This document shows positions 6,585 through 15,798 of a DNA stretch of 64,000 nucleotides, piece after piece (position 1 is the first letter of the stretch; the number at the start of each line of letters is the position of its first letter). The notes below the pieces were generated by a model that did no database searches, was not told the origin of the DNA, and worked only from the letters and a program-made list of their open reading frames with translations. Origin of the DNA: Pelagibacteraceae bacterium AG-365-D07. Its GTDB lineage: Bacteria > Pseudomonadota > Alphaproteobacteria > Pelagibacterales > Pelagibacteraceae. The position numbers and the translations under genes were made by a program. The stretch spans positions 1-64,000 of the forward strand of contig QCGH01000004.1 in NCBI GenBank assembly GCA_003280005.1, read 5' to 3'.

Positions 6585-7563
6585 TTAAATTAATTAATTC
6601 ATTAGCCACATGAGAGTAATTACGTGAATTTCGCAAAGAGAACAGGTATGATCTAAATTTTAAATAAAGATCTTTATCATTTAGCAATTTATGAGAATAG
6701 TGAACAAACTCATCGATATTTTTTGCAATATATCCTGTTTTATTATGCTCTACTCTTTCATAAAGTGACCCATAACCCATTGTAACTATCGGCAAACACA
6801 GTTCTCTTGCCTCCTCAGCAGCCAAACAGAAAACTTCACCCTTATGACCTGGCACAAGCATAATCATTGAAGTTTTTAGGTCATTTATTAAATTATTTTT
6901 TGATCCTTTGTTTCTTAATTTAATTTTAAGATTAACTAAATCTTCAGAAATATTATAAGGTGGATTAACATATAGTTCAGCATCCTTATTTAATGAATAT
7001 ATTTGTCTCCAAGCATTTATCAAAAAATCAAGATTGCGATCTGATTTCGTTGTAAATATACACTTTTTTGACGGTAATTCATTTATATTAATTTCTTCAT
7101 TTATAAATTCATAATCAGGAGCTAATTTAATTATGTGTTTTCCAAATATGGATGTAATTATTGATCTTTTTTTTAAATGATAATCTCCCTCTAATATTAT
7201 TGTTGGTCTGTATAATAGGTACGGAATTAATTGTTTTTTTCTAATAAATTTTTCTAAGTTTTGAACACTATGAGACCATAAGAAATTTTTATTACATTTG
7301 AAATTTTTAAACAAATTCATGTCAGAAAATGAAATTAATACATCAGGACTTTTATAATTATGACAAGAATTAATATTAATCCAATTAACCTTATTTATTT
7401 CAACATTTGTTTTTGTTTGATTAAAAACTTTTACATTAAAATTAGGTTTCTTTGCCAATTCATTGGCAATATTAATTAGCACTTTTTCTGTCCCACCAAT
7501 CAAAGCACTATTCAAATCATTTCCATTAAAAGGTATTGATTTTTCTAAAAAATATAAATCCAT
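6559..7563 (-). CDS. glycosyltransferase, GT4-like
   Basis: A 334-residue GT-B type glycosyltransferase. The N-terminus contains the GGTEKVLINIANEL pattern (about residues 23-36). The C-terminal half shows the donor-binding region with GHKGEVFCLAAEEAREL and the following PIVTMGYGSLYE, matching the E-x7-E region of family 4. It is the last gene of the minus-strand cluster that starts at 11942, one base after the GT9-like gene, and it ends inside the convergent glycosyltransferase gene. The likely role is addition of a sugar to a surface polysaccharide or lipid; specificity is not predictable. Confidence 0.75.
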   Translation of the reverse strand: MDLYFLEKSIPFNGNDLNSALIGGTEKVLINIANELAKKPNFNVKVFNQTKTNVEINKVNWININSCHNYKSPDVLISFSDMNLFKNFKCNKNFLWSHSVQNLEKFIRKKQLIPYLLYRPTIILEGDYHLKKRSIITSIFGKHIIKLAPDYEFINEEININELPSKKCIFTTKSDRNLDFLINAWRQIYSLNKDAELYVNPPYNISEDLVNLKIKLRNKGSKNNLINDLKTSMIMLVPGHKGEVFCLAAEEARELCLPIVTMGYGSLYERVEHNKTGYIAKNIDEFVHYSHKLLNDKDLYLKFRSYLFSLRNSRNYSHVANELINLITQNKQVS

Positions 7564-7564
7564 T

Positions 7565-8575
7565 CTATAATCTTTTTTCTAATTTTCTAATTGAGTCATC
7601 AAAATTTTTTTTTAAAACAACAAAATTGAACTTGGTTGGAGGAAACCATTCTTTGCATGATATAATCTGATTTATAAAATCTTGTCTATTTCTTAAATTA
7701 AAATGCATAAGAGATAATATTTCTTTTTGTAGATGATAACCTATGTGTGTAATAATTCCTTCTGGAGCTATAATTTTCGAACTATTTTTGATTGTTGTAT
7801 ACAAATTCAATCCATCTATATTTTTTAAAAAAAGTATCTTTTTTGAATTTATAATGTTTTCTTTCTTATTATTAAAGTCATAGCTATTAAAACTTTGAGT
7901 AAAAAATTCATCTGATGATTTATTATTTAACTCAGATGAAAATACTATATTACCTTTTACTGATGATAAAAATTCAATAAATTTTTTAACTTTTATAAAA
8001 TCCCATTTTAGTAAATCATTAAACATTTTATGTTTATAGTGAAAATAAACAGGATTTTTTGGAAAATTAAAATTTAAGTTTGATGCTACATCATCATTTA
8101 ATAAATTTGTAAAATTATTTTGTTTCTCAATTAGCAACTGCTGTATATCATAGGTTGAGTTTCTTTGTTTGATATTAATTCTATTTATAACTATTTTTTT
8201 ATATAAAAATTTTCTTAAAAACAAATTAGGTCTGAATTTTTTGGCATCAATACAAATTCCATAAAATTTTATTTGTTTATAAAAAAAAAATAGAGGTAAA
8301 AAAAAATAAAAATTTTTTGGAGTAAGTATGTAGACAGTATCAATTTTGTTACAAAAAAAATAAAAAAGAATTTTTATTTTATTTAAAAAATCAAGATTTA
8401 AATTAATAACTTTAATTTTTTTAGGCTTAAACAAAAATTTAAAATTTTCATTTATTTTTGATAAGTAAATTTCAATTTGATCATGCTTATGTTTATTAAA
8501 TATCAAATTAATTGTTTTTAAAGATGTAAATAAATCTCCTGTTCTATCATTTTTAAGTATTAGGATTTTTTTCAC
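7565..8575 (-). CDS. GT9-like (heptosyltransferase-type) glycosyltransferase
   Basis: A 336-residue protein with the GT9 N-terminal pattern ILILKNDRTGDLFTSL (residues 4-19). Near the C-terminus is the donor-site segment IAPEGIITHIGYHL, as in ADP-heptose:LPS heptosyltransferases. The middle is very rich in Lys, Asn, Phe and Ile. Many GT9-fold proteins in surface-glycan clusters do not use heptose, so only the fold is claimed. The start codon is GTG at 8575, the only one that gives the complete N-terminal motif. It lies three bases after the bifunctional gene and one base before the next. Confidence 0.7.
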   Translation of the reverse strand: MKKILILKNDRTGDLFTSLKTINLIFNKHKHDQIEIYLSKINENFKFLFKPKKIKVINLNLDFLNKIKILFYFFCNKIDTVYILTPKNFYFFLPLFFFYKQIKFYGICIDAKKFRPNLFLRKFLYKKIVINRINIKQRNSTYDIQQLLIEKQNNFTNLLNDDVASNLNFNFPKNPVYFHYKHKMFNDLLKWDFIKVKKFIEFLSSVKGNIVFSSELNNKSSDEFFTQSFNSYDFNNKKENIINSKKILFLKNIDGLNLYTTIKNSSKIIAPEGIITHIGYHLQKEILSLMHFNLRNRQDFINQIISCKEWFPPTKFNFVVLKKNFDDSIRKLEKRL

Positions 8576-8578
8576 TTA

Positions 8579-10705
8579 TTATTTTTTTGCCCAAATAAAT
8601 TTATTATTGTTACCCTTATCGAAAGTTTTGTTAACAATATAGTCCGCCACTATTGTTGAATTAAAGTATTTCATATATTTTTCTTTACCATTTTTAGCGA
8701 TTTTTTTTCTTAACTTTTCATCCTTGCTTATTTTTTGTATTTGATCTGCCAAATGATCTATTGTTGAATAGAATACCATTTCATTGCTTTCAAAAAAATC
8801 TCTATAAAAAGTTTTTTCATCAATTAGTGTCACTAAACCGTTTCCTATAATTTGCGTTATTCTATCACTGCTGTAATATTTTATTGGTGATCCCCTACTG
8901 AGATTTAATCCCATTTTGGAATTAGAAATATTTTTAAAATATTGGTCTGCCCATATTGGCTGGACACCATTCATGCCATAAATATCAAATCTAACATTAT
9001 TACATTTCATCATTAACTTATTTATAAATATTTCTCTATCATCAGTAGTTCTGTTTTTTAACTTTCCTCTATGAACACCATGACTAAGTGCAAAAAAAAC
9101 ATCATTTGAACAATTTTTTTTATGATTTGAAAGAGTTTCAATAGAATGGTCGCAAGGATTTGGAATAAAATAACTGTTTGTTTTATTTAAAAATTTTAAA
9201 ACATCCGGAGCAGTAGTTAAAAAATTACCGTCAATTACATCTATCTTGTCTAAAATTCTTTTTTTGTTCTTATGATAATCAGGACCATTAGAATTTAAAG
9301 GATCTAGGAACCATTGAGCAACTTTAAGATTTGAATATTCGCTTTTAAGACTATCAATTATATCGAGAGAAATCATATCAGCATGACCGAGAACAAGTAA
9401 GTCAGGTTTAAAATGGTAACAAGTTTTAATCAATTTATCATTTAAAGTTTTAGAACCGTTTAGATCTCTATAATTTTTACTTCGACTTACTATATCTCTA
9501 TCACTAAATTCTAAAACACTATGACCCAATCTAATAAATCCATTATTAATCCTACGACCAGTATTAAAAAATAGTCTTCCATTATGTCTTTCATTAAAAT
9601 TAGTTATATGAAGGATCCTTAATTTTTTATCTTTATTAATAAGAAATGGTTTTGATATATTTACTAAAGATTTTCTAACATTGTCAATTTGATCTGATAC
9701 AAATTTATGGGTTAAATAAAAATTTTTATATGACAATTTTTGTAATTGTTTTCGTTTAGTTTTGTTAATAATTAATTTATCAATTCTTTCATAGATTTCT
9801 TTAACATTTAAATTTTTTAAAATAATTCCATTGGTCAGAGTTTCAGGAAGACCTCCTCTATTGCTTATAATTACTGCACACCCATTAGCAGATGCCTCGA
9901 GACTAGTTCTTCCAAAAGGTTCTTCCCACCTGGAACAAACTACAGCAATGCTTGATATTTTATAAAGGTTAATAATTTCAGTATGATTTATAAAACCTAA
10001 CTTAACTAATCTTGCATGATTAAAATCAATCTTATCCCTAGGTTCATCACCTGCAACATAGGCTTTCCAGTTTTTATGTTTTTTTAATATTTTTATTACA
10101 GCTTTACCAAATAAATCATAACCTTTAGATCTATTGAGTTTACCAACAAAAGTTATAATATTTTTTTTTCTTTTTATTTGTATTTTATTCTTTGCTGCAG
10201 ATTGATTTATTACAGTTAGTTTTTCGCTATTTATTGCATCTGAACTCATTCCATCGAGAAATCTTTTTTTTGACCAATTGCTGTTAAAAATTATTTTGAA
10301 ACAATTTTTTAGCAAAAATATCCTATCATTTTTAGAAGAAGATCCATTCATAGAGAGAGGATCATTATGAAAATAAAGAATATAATTTCTTTTGGACAAA
10401 CTTTTAACTAGATAATTAAGATAAATTGGACGATTGTGAATTTCTATTAAATCAGACTCAGACTTTTTTTCGATGGAAATAAATTTTTTTACATAATCTT
10501 TATTTGAGCTAAAAAAAAGACGATTTGATGTTTCAATATTAACATAAGAATTTTGAAACTTTTTTTTATATTCTGTATAACCATAAACAGTACTTGTGTG
10601 TTTAAATTTACTATATTTAATTGTATCGTTTATAAACAAAGATACAGCACCAGCATAATCTGGTGAAAAATTTTCTTTAAATGGTAATAAAATAGAGATT
10701 TTCAT
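8579..10705 (-). CDS. two-domain glycosyltransferase (GT4 plus CgeB-like)
   Basis: A 708-residue fusion. Residues 1 to about 350 form a GT4 enzyme with the donor motif EPFGRTSLEASANG and NRGGLPE around 262-288. From about 362 a second GT-B unit begins (LRILHITNFNERHNGRLFF). It continues with DLLVLGHAD, WFLDPLN, the FALSHGVHRG segment and a C-terminal GNGLVTLIDE segment, resembling the CgeB/spore-maturation type of glycosyltransferase. Two active sites in one chain suggest two consecutive sugar additions to the same acceptor. The start overlaps the GIY-YIG stop (ATGA). Confidence 0.75.
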   Translation of the reverse strand: MKISILLPFKENFSPDYAGAVSLFINDTIKYSKFKHTSTVYGYTEYKKKFQNSYVNIETSNRLFFSSNKDYVKKFISIEKKSESDLIEIHNRPIYLNYLVKSLSKRNYILYFHNDPLSMNGSSSKNDRIFLLKNCFKIIFNSNWSKKRFLDGMSSDAINSEKLTVINQSAAKNKIQIKRKKNIITFVGKLNRSKGYDLFGKAVIKILKKHKNWKAYVAGDEPRDKIDFNHARLVKLGFINHTEIINLYKISSIAVVCSRWEEPFGRTSLEASANGCAVIISNRGGLPETLTNGIILKNLNVKEIYERIDKLIINKTKRKQLQKLSYKNFYLTHKFVSDQIDNVRKSLVNISKPFLINKDKKLRILHITNFNERHNGRLFFNTGRRINNGFIRLGHSVLEFSDRDIVSRSKNYRDLNGSKTLNDKLIKTCYHFKPDLLVLGHADMISLDIIDSLKSEYSNLKVAQWFLDPLNSNGPDYHKNKKRILDKIDVIDGNFLTTAPDVLKFLNKTNSYFIPNPCDHSIETLSNHKKNCSNDVFFALSHGVHRGKLKNRTTDDREIFINKLMMKCNNVRFDIYGMNGVQPIWADQYFKNISNSKMGLNLSRGSPIKYYSSDRITQIIGNGLVTLIDEKTFYRDFFESNEMVFYSTIDHLADQIQKISKDEKLRKKIAKNGKEKYMKYFNSTIVADYIVNKTFDKGNNNKFIWAKK

Positions 10706-10953
10706 TTGTTAGATATTATTTTTTTTCTAAGAATATAATTTTTTTTTAATTTAAATTCGTTTTTCATCGCATCAGATTTTGAATCATACTTTTCATAATA
10801 AACCAACTTCCATATTTTTCCTCTAGTAAACTTAGCTCCCCTCCCCGTGTTATGTAATTTAATCCTTTTTTTTAAGTTATTTGTGTACCCTACATATGAA
10901 AATATTTTATTATTTTTAATTTTCGACACAATAAGATATACAAAATATGTCAT
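10702..10953 (-). CDS. GIY-YIG superfamily protein (YhbQ/UPF0213 type)
   Basis: An 83-residue single-domain protein. YFVYLIV at the start and SYVGYTNNLKKRIKLHN form the GIY-YIG core with its arginine, and the later MKNEFKLKK supplies the conserved glutamate. Small proteins of this type are putative nucleases of unclear biological role, and they turn up often in variable regions. I prefer the ATG at 10953; a TTG four codons upstream (10965) is possible. It is coupled by ATGA to the bifunctional glycosyltransferase, which is an odd partner for a nuclease. Confidence 0.8.
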   Translation of the reverse strand: MTYFVYLIVSKIKNNKIFSYVGYTNNLKKRIKLHNTGRGAKFTRGKIWKLVYYEKYDSKSDAMKNEFKLKKNYILRKKIISNK

Positions 10954-11015
10954 TTTAACGGCCAATGCGAATGGTTATATTTTATAATAAAAAACATAAA
11001 CGCTGTATCATAATT

Positions 11016-11942
11016 TTATTCTAGACTTTTGATTATTAAATTAATCCTTTTTTTAAAAAGTAAATAATTATCCTGGTGATAATTCATAATTTCTTGAAGA
11101 TGTTTTTGATTAAATTGATCAACAGATTTTACTATTTCATTTTTATTAAAAATATTAAATAAATAAATAAAAAAACTTATTACATCCCAATATTTAATAT
11201 TAAAAATATTCAAATACCATCTAATTATACTAATAGAAAAAAAACTTTTAAAAAAATTTAGTAAAAAATAGTTTTTATAAAAAGGAATATAGATCAAATT
11301 TTTTATAGATTTATTGTACTTTTTTATAGTAATGAAATTTAAATTCTTACCAATAAAATTATAAAATTTATCGTATTCTTTTTTACTTTTATTGATAAAA
11401 AATTCTTCAAATTCTAAAAATAGAACTCTGTTACAAATTTTAAGATAATCATTAAAAATTATATTATAATTATATACTTTATAATTAGTTCCCATTGAAT
11501 TATTTAAATTAATTCTTTTATTTAGTAAGTTTATATTAGTTGATGTGTAATCCACAAAATTAGTAGTTATTCCTTTTTTAAGAGAAAAATTATAAAAAGA
11601 GTATATTAATGCTGACGGTTCTCGAAAAAAAATAATATATTTAGGTTTATTGAACAAATCATCCAATATCTTTAATCTATTATTTACATCAACAAATCCA
11701 TTTGCTTGATGACCAAATGCACCTTCATTGGAAATAATTATATTTGGTTCTTTTGTTTCATTAATTTCTCTTTGAATTTCTTTTTTAATTTTATTATTTG
11801 GAAATTTTAGATAATTTTGTAACTTATTGTATTTATAAAAAAATTTATAGTCTTTATTATTCATATTCAAAAAATTTTGTTGAAGCGTTGTAGATCCACA
11901 TTTATGTAAGCCTATATGTAGAATAATATTTTTATTTTTCAT
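11016..11942 (-). CDS. sulfotransferase-like protein
   Basis: A 308-residue protein with a PAPS-binding P-loop at its N-terminus (HIGLHKCGSTTLQQNFL, about residues 9-25). A second short motif, KYIIFFREPSALIYSFYNF (about 98-116), corresponds to the 3'-phosphate-binding Arg/Ser region of sulfotransferases. The C-terminal half is extremely Asn/Ile/Lys/Phe-rich and poorly conserved. By family it would move a sulfate from PAPS to a hydroxyl, here probably on a glycan made by the neighbouring glycosyltransferases. It is the first gene of the minus-strand cluster. The acceptor is unknown. Confidence 0.7.
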   Translation of the reverse strand: MKNKNIILHIGLHKCGSTTLQQNFLNMNNKDYKFFYKYNKLQNYLKFPNNKIKKEIQREINETKEPNIIISNEGAFGHQANGFVDVNNRLKILDDLFNKPKYIIFFREPSALIYSFYNFSLKKGITTNFVDYTSTNINLLNKRINLNNSMGTNYKVYNYNIIFNDYLKICNRVLFLEFEEFFINKSKKEYDKFYNFIGKNLNFITIKKYNKSIKNLIYIPFYKNYFLLNFFKSFFSISIIRWYLNIFNIKYWDVISFFIYLFNIFNKNEIVKSVDQFNQKHLQEIMNYHQDNYLLFKKRINLIIKSLE

Positions 11943-12038
11943 AAATTAGCAATAATACTAAAAGTATAATTTATTTAGCTAATTATTAAATTTATAAATG
12001 TCATTTTAAATAATAATAATACTGTATTTAGTAGCTAG

Positions 12039-12113
12039 TGGCGGTCCCTAGGGGAATCGAACCCCTCTTTCATGGATGAAAACCATGTGTCCTAACCGAT
12101 AGACGAAGGGACC
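12039..12113 (-). tRNA. tRNA-Glu (UUC)
   Basis: Cloverleaf read on the minus strand: acceptor GGTCCCT pairs with AGGGACC, anticodon loop TTTTCAT gives TTC, T arm GGGGTTCGATTCCCC, discriminator G, encoded CCA at 12039-12041. The 3' end faces the accessory region, the usual orientation for island insertion. Confidence 0.97.
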
Positions 12114-12158
12114 AAAAAACATTCTTCTATTGTAAAATAATAATTTAATCAAGTTTAA

Positions 12159-13853
12159 TCAAACAATAGCATCTTTAATTATTAAATTAAATTCACTATT
12201 ATTTTTAATAATTTTATTATTAATTTGAACAATTAAATCAATTTTTTTTTTGGAATTCATTAATAAATATCCCAGTTTTGTTCCAATTACATTAAATGCA
12301 AAACCTAAATAAAATTTATTATCTTTTTTTTTTATTATAAGTTGTAAATGTGAATCTTTAATAATTTTAAATTTAACAATTTTGTTATTTCTTACTAAAA
12401 ACAGTGGACTTGTATTATAGTTGCCAAATGGTTCTAATTTCTGAAAGTCCTGCTTGGCAAAAATTAAAAGTGAATCAATTTTTTGTTCACTTATGTAAAA
12501 TTTATTGTTTTCTATTTTTTTAAAGTTTTTATTATAGACAAAATTAAGAAATTTTTTAAAATCATTTAGTTTATCCTTTTCTAACACGCACCCTGCGGCC
12601 ATTGCATGTCCACCACCTTTAAGAATAATTTTTTTTTTAATAGCTAAATAAAAGATATTTCCAATATCAAAACCTTGAATAGATCTTGATGAGCATTTTA
12701 TTAATTTGCCTGAATTTGTTAATACAAAACATGGTTTATTATAAAGTTCAACAAAATTAGCTGCAATAATTCCTAACAAACCTTCATTAATATTATTTTT
12801 ATAATTGAAAATAACTTCTGTTTTAAAATTATCTAAATTTTTATTTAATAATTGAAACGTATTATTTTGAATTTTTTTTCTTTTATTATTTAAAAAAATT
12901 AGCCTTTCAGAAATTTTATCAATATTAAATTTATTTTTTTCAATTAGTAAACTAATGGGCAAATCTGAAAAGCCTAATCTACTTGGAGAATTTAATATTG
13001 GACCTAGTGAAAAGCTGATATCTGAAGTCATCAATCTATTTTTGAGATTGAGTAACTTATTTAAATTTTTAAAGTTATTATATTTAAAATTTTTAAGACC
13101 ATTAATTACAATTGATTTATTGTAATCTCTTAATGGCATTTGATCACAAATTGTTGCAATAGCTGAAAAGAATAAATACTTATTTAAATCAATATTTTTA
13201 TTTATTTTAAAATTTTCTATTAAATATTTAATAAAAAAATAAACCAAAGATGTGGCACAAAAAAGGAAATGTTTTTTATCTGTTGGATTTTTAAGTGGGT
13301 TTATGAGAACAGTTTTTTTAAATCTTTTTTGTTCATGTACTTTATGATGGTCAATAATAATAGTTGATAAACCTCTTTTCTCTAAATAATTGATCTCTTC
13401 AAGTGAATTTGAGCCACAATCTACAAATATAATTAATTCATAATTATTTTTATTAATTAATTTTTCTAATAGTAGTTTATTTGGTCCATACCCATCTAAT
13501 AATCGATTGGGTATAAAATAATTACAATTAATATTAAGATTAGTTAAATAATCATATAACAAATATACTGAAGAATAACCATCGACATCATAGTCACCAA
13601 AAATTAATATTTTTTTATTATTCTTGTAACAATCAAATATAAACTTATAAGCAAGTTTAAAGTCTTGATTTTTATAAATAATTTTTTTTTGTTGCATTTT
13701 ATAAATTGAATTGTGAATTTCTTCATCTGTATAATGTTTATCAATAAAGATTTTAGATAATAAATATGAAATACTGAATTTTTGTTTGTTTTTTAAAATT
13801 AAGCGCTCTGGAATATCACTTTCTTTCCAATTAATACCATTAATAGATTTCAT
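12159..13853 (-). CDS. recJ: single-stranded-DNA-specific exonuclease RecJ
   Basis: A 5'-3' exonuclease for single-stranded DNA in recombination and mismatch repair. All DHH-family motifs are present: DYDVDG (residues 87-92), DCGSNS (145-150), IIIDHH (165-170), a later ICDQMPL and the DHHA1 motif GGGHAMAAGC near 410. At 564 residues it is of normal length. Its start overlaps the glpX stop by four bases (ATGA), so the pair is co-transcribed. tRNA-Glu follows on the same strand 45 bases after the stop. Confidence 0.95.
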   Translation of the reverse strand: MKSINGINWKESDIPERLILKNKQKFSISYLLSKIFIDKHYTDEEIHNSIYKMQQKKIIYKNQDFKLAYKFIFDCYKNNKKILIFGDYDVDGYSSVYLLYDYLTNLNINCNYFIPNRLLDGYGPNKLLLEKLINKNNYELIIFVDCGSNSLEEINYLEKRGLSTIIIDHHKVHEQKRFKKTVLINPLKNPTDKKHFLFCATSLVYFFIKYLIENFKINKNIDLNKYLFFSAIATICDQMPLRDYNKSIVINGLKNFKYNNFKNLNKLLNLKNRLMTSDISFSLGPILNSPSRLGFSDLPISLLIEKNKFNIDKISERLIFLNNKRKKIQNNTFQLLNKNLDNFKTEVIFNYKNNINEGLLGIIAANFVELYNKPCFVLTNSGKLIKCSSRSIQGFDIGNIFYLAIKKKIILKGGGHAMAAGCVLEKDKLNDFKKFLNFVYNKNFKKIENNKFYISEQKIDSLLIFAKQDFQKLEPFGNYNTSPLFLVRNNKIVKFKIIKDSHLQLIIKKKDNKFYLGFAFNVIGTKLGYLLMNSKKKIDLIVQINNKIIKNNSEFNLIIKDAIV

Positions 13854-14797
13854 TCAGATTGATATTTTTTATGAATTACATTAACTAAATTTTGGCTTTT
13901 ATGAGTTATTAGTGTCTCTGTATAAAACAAACTTCCATCTTTTTTTACACCATTAATCAAATCACCCGTAGTTATGCCTGTTGCGCAAAACATTGAGTCT
14001 CCTCTTACAATTTCATTGATTTCATATTTTTTATTTAAATCATTAATGCCCATTTGTTTTGCTCTTACTTTATCTTTATCTGTTTCAAATATAAATCTAC
14101 CTTGAAACTTACAATTTAATGCATCTAATGCAGAAGCCGCTATAACTCCTTCGGGTCCGCCACCAATACCCATGAAAATATCTACATCATATTTTTTATC
14201 AGAAACCAATAATGCACCAGCTACATCACCATCGGTTATTAATTTAGCTTTTGCTCCGATTTTTTTTATCGAATTTATTATTTCATTATGCCTTTCTCTA
14301 TCAAGCAAACAAACAGTAATATCCTCTATTTTTTTATTTTTAAAATCTGAAAGATTTTTAAGATTTTTTTCAATTGTATTATCTAAGTCGATTACATCAC
14401 TTGGAATATTCTGACCAAACGCGATCTTGTTCATATATGTTTCAGGTGCCTTAAATAAATTTCCTTTTTCTGAAACAGCTATTACTGAAATTGCTCCTGG
14501 TAAATTTTTGGCAACAAAATTTGTACCTTCAACAGGATCTACGGCTATATCGATTTTTTGTCCTTTGTTGTTTCCTAATTTTTCTCCAATATATAACATT
14601 GGAGCCTCATCTAATTCACCCTCCCCGATAACTACTTCACCTTCTATATTCAATTTATTGAGATTGAGTCTCATTACATCAGTTGCTGCTTTATCAGCAA
14701 GAGTTTTATCTCCGTTTCCTAAATGAGGATAACAAGAAATTGCTGCTTTGGACGTGATATCAATTAAATTTTCTAAAAGATTTTTATCTAAAGACAT
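13850..14797 (-). CDS. glpX: class II fructose-1,6-bisphosphatase
   Basis: Hydrolyses fructose-1,6-bisphosphate to fructose-6-phosphate, the committed step of gluconeogenesis. At 315 residues it has the GlpX length, with GEGELDEAPMLYIG (metal ligands) near 58-71, the signature VDPVEGTNF near 86-94, GDGDVAGALLV-like TDGDVAGALL near 188 and MGIGGGPEGVIAA near 209. SAR11 lacks several usual glycolytic routes, so gluconeogenic enzymes are central here. It lies between the SbmA-like gene (three bases) and recJ (ATGA overlap). Confidence 0.95.
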   Translation of the reverse strand: MSLDKNLLENLIDITSKAAISCYPHLGNGDKTLADKAATDVMRLNLNKLNIEGEVVIGEGELDEAPMLYIGEKLGNNKGQKIDIAVDPVEGTNFVAKNLPGAISVIAVSEKGNLFKAPETYMNKIAFGQNIPSDVIDLDNTIEKNLKNLSDFKNKKIEDITVCLLDRERHNEIINSIKKIGAKAKLITDGDVAGALLVSDKKYDVDIFMGIGGGPEGVIAASALDALNCKFQGRFIFETDKDKVRAKQMGINDLNKKYEINEIVRGDSMFCATGITTGDLINGVKKDGSLFYTETLITHKSQNLVNVIHKKYQSE

Positions 14798-14800
14798 TCA

Positions 14801-15796
14801 CTAATCTATAGCATGTTCTTTTTCATCTACAAATTTAAGTTTAGTCTCAAATTCTCGTAATCTCTTATAAACACTAGCTAATTCAATTATTGTAGGCCAT
14901 GCTTTTAATAAATATTGCATAGACCCTTCAACTCTACCAAATGCTCTTATAATTTGCTGCATCACTCCCAGGGTAACTGCTCCTGCTACTATCGCGGGTG
15001 CTAAAAAAACATATGCTGATAAAACATTTGCCTGTAAATAAGCTATTCTGCCAATATTAAAGTATAAGTATCTTATGTAACTTAAAAAATGAATACTTCT
15101 GACACCATCGAATAACTCCTCTAAGGTTTTAGGTCTTACAGTTCCATCATCTTCTGCTATAACAAGTATTTTTCTGTAAGCAGCCTCTTTCTTTTGAAGA
15201 TCATACTCAATTCCGACTAATCTTAAAATTAATCCAAGAACAATTAAAAAAATTGTACCACCTACCGACCATATTAAAGCTCCTACAATTAAACCATAAT
15301 CCCAATCACCAAAAAAAAATATTGGTATAGAGATACTTAATCCAAAAAGAATAGGCATAAACTCAACTAAAATCATTAAAGCCTCAATAAAACTTGTTCC
15401 TAACGACTCCATAATTCTAGAAAATTTAATGGTATCTTCCTGTACACGTTGTGAAGCTCCTTCAATTTTTCGAGCCCTATCGTACACGCTATGATACCAT
15501 TCAACCATTGCTGTTCTCCATCTAAACAAATAGTGAGAAGTGAAAAAACTAATTAAGACCGCCAGACCAACATATAAAGCGGCCAAAGTAATAAATGATA
15601 GTAAGCTAGTCCAATATTCCTCAATTGTAATAGCGTTAGGTGCAGTTAAAGCTTTCTGAATCATGTCATAAAACTCACCAAACCATTCATTTATTTTAAC
15701 ATCAATTTTTACTTGGATCCAAAGAGATGATAAAATTATAATTGATCCTAACCATGACCACGTAAACCAATGTTTTAAAGTAAAAAATCTAAACAT
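14801..15796 (-). CDS. sbmA: SbmA/BacA-like peptide transporter
   Basis: A 331-residue inner-membrane protein of the SbmA/BacA family, which imports proline-rich and other peptides by proton coupling and lacks its own ATPase domain. Landmarks are KINEWFGEFYDMIQKAL near the first helix, FRWRTAMVEWY (about 110-120) and EGASQRVQEDTIKFS (about 132-146). At the end is AWPTIIELASVYKRLREFE. About seven hydrophobic stretches are visible. It is slightly shorter than E. coli SbmA. It is followed by glpX after three bases and preceded closely by the complex I protein gene. Confidence 0.9.
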   Translation of the reverse strand: MFRFFTLKHWFTWSWLGSIIILSSLWIQVKIDVKINEWFGEFYDMIQKALTAPNAITIEEYWTSLLSFITLAALYVGLAVLISFFTSHYLFRWRTAMVEWYHSVYDRARKIEGASQRVQEDTIKFSRIMESLGTSFIEALMILVEFMPILFGLSISIPIFFFGDWDYGLIVGALIWSVGGTIFLIVLGLILRLVGIEYDLQKKEAAYRKILVIAEDDGTVRPKTLEELFDGVRSIHFLSYIRYLYFNIGRIAYLQANVLSAYVFLAPAIVAGAVTLGVMQQIIRAFGRVEGSMQYLLKAWPTIIELASVYKRLREFETKLKFVDEKEHAID

Positions 15797-15798
15797 TA

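Larger units (their letters stand above)
4644..12113. mobile_element. putative genomic island ending at tRNA-Glu
   Basis: An integrase gene at one end, a tRNA-Glu whose 3' end faces inward at the other, and only accessory genes between (glycosyltransferases, sulfotransferase-like, GIY-YIG). I searched by eye for a copy of the tRNA 3' end near the left side and found none, so attachment sites are not shown and the left border is a guess. The arrangement could equally be an old hypervariable region that contains an integrase. Confidence 0.35.

Noticed and set aside
14172-14726. Plus-strand frames opposite glpX
   Set aside because: Shadows of glpX; Ser/Phe-rich composition typical of antisense frames.
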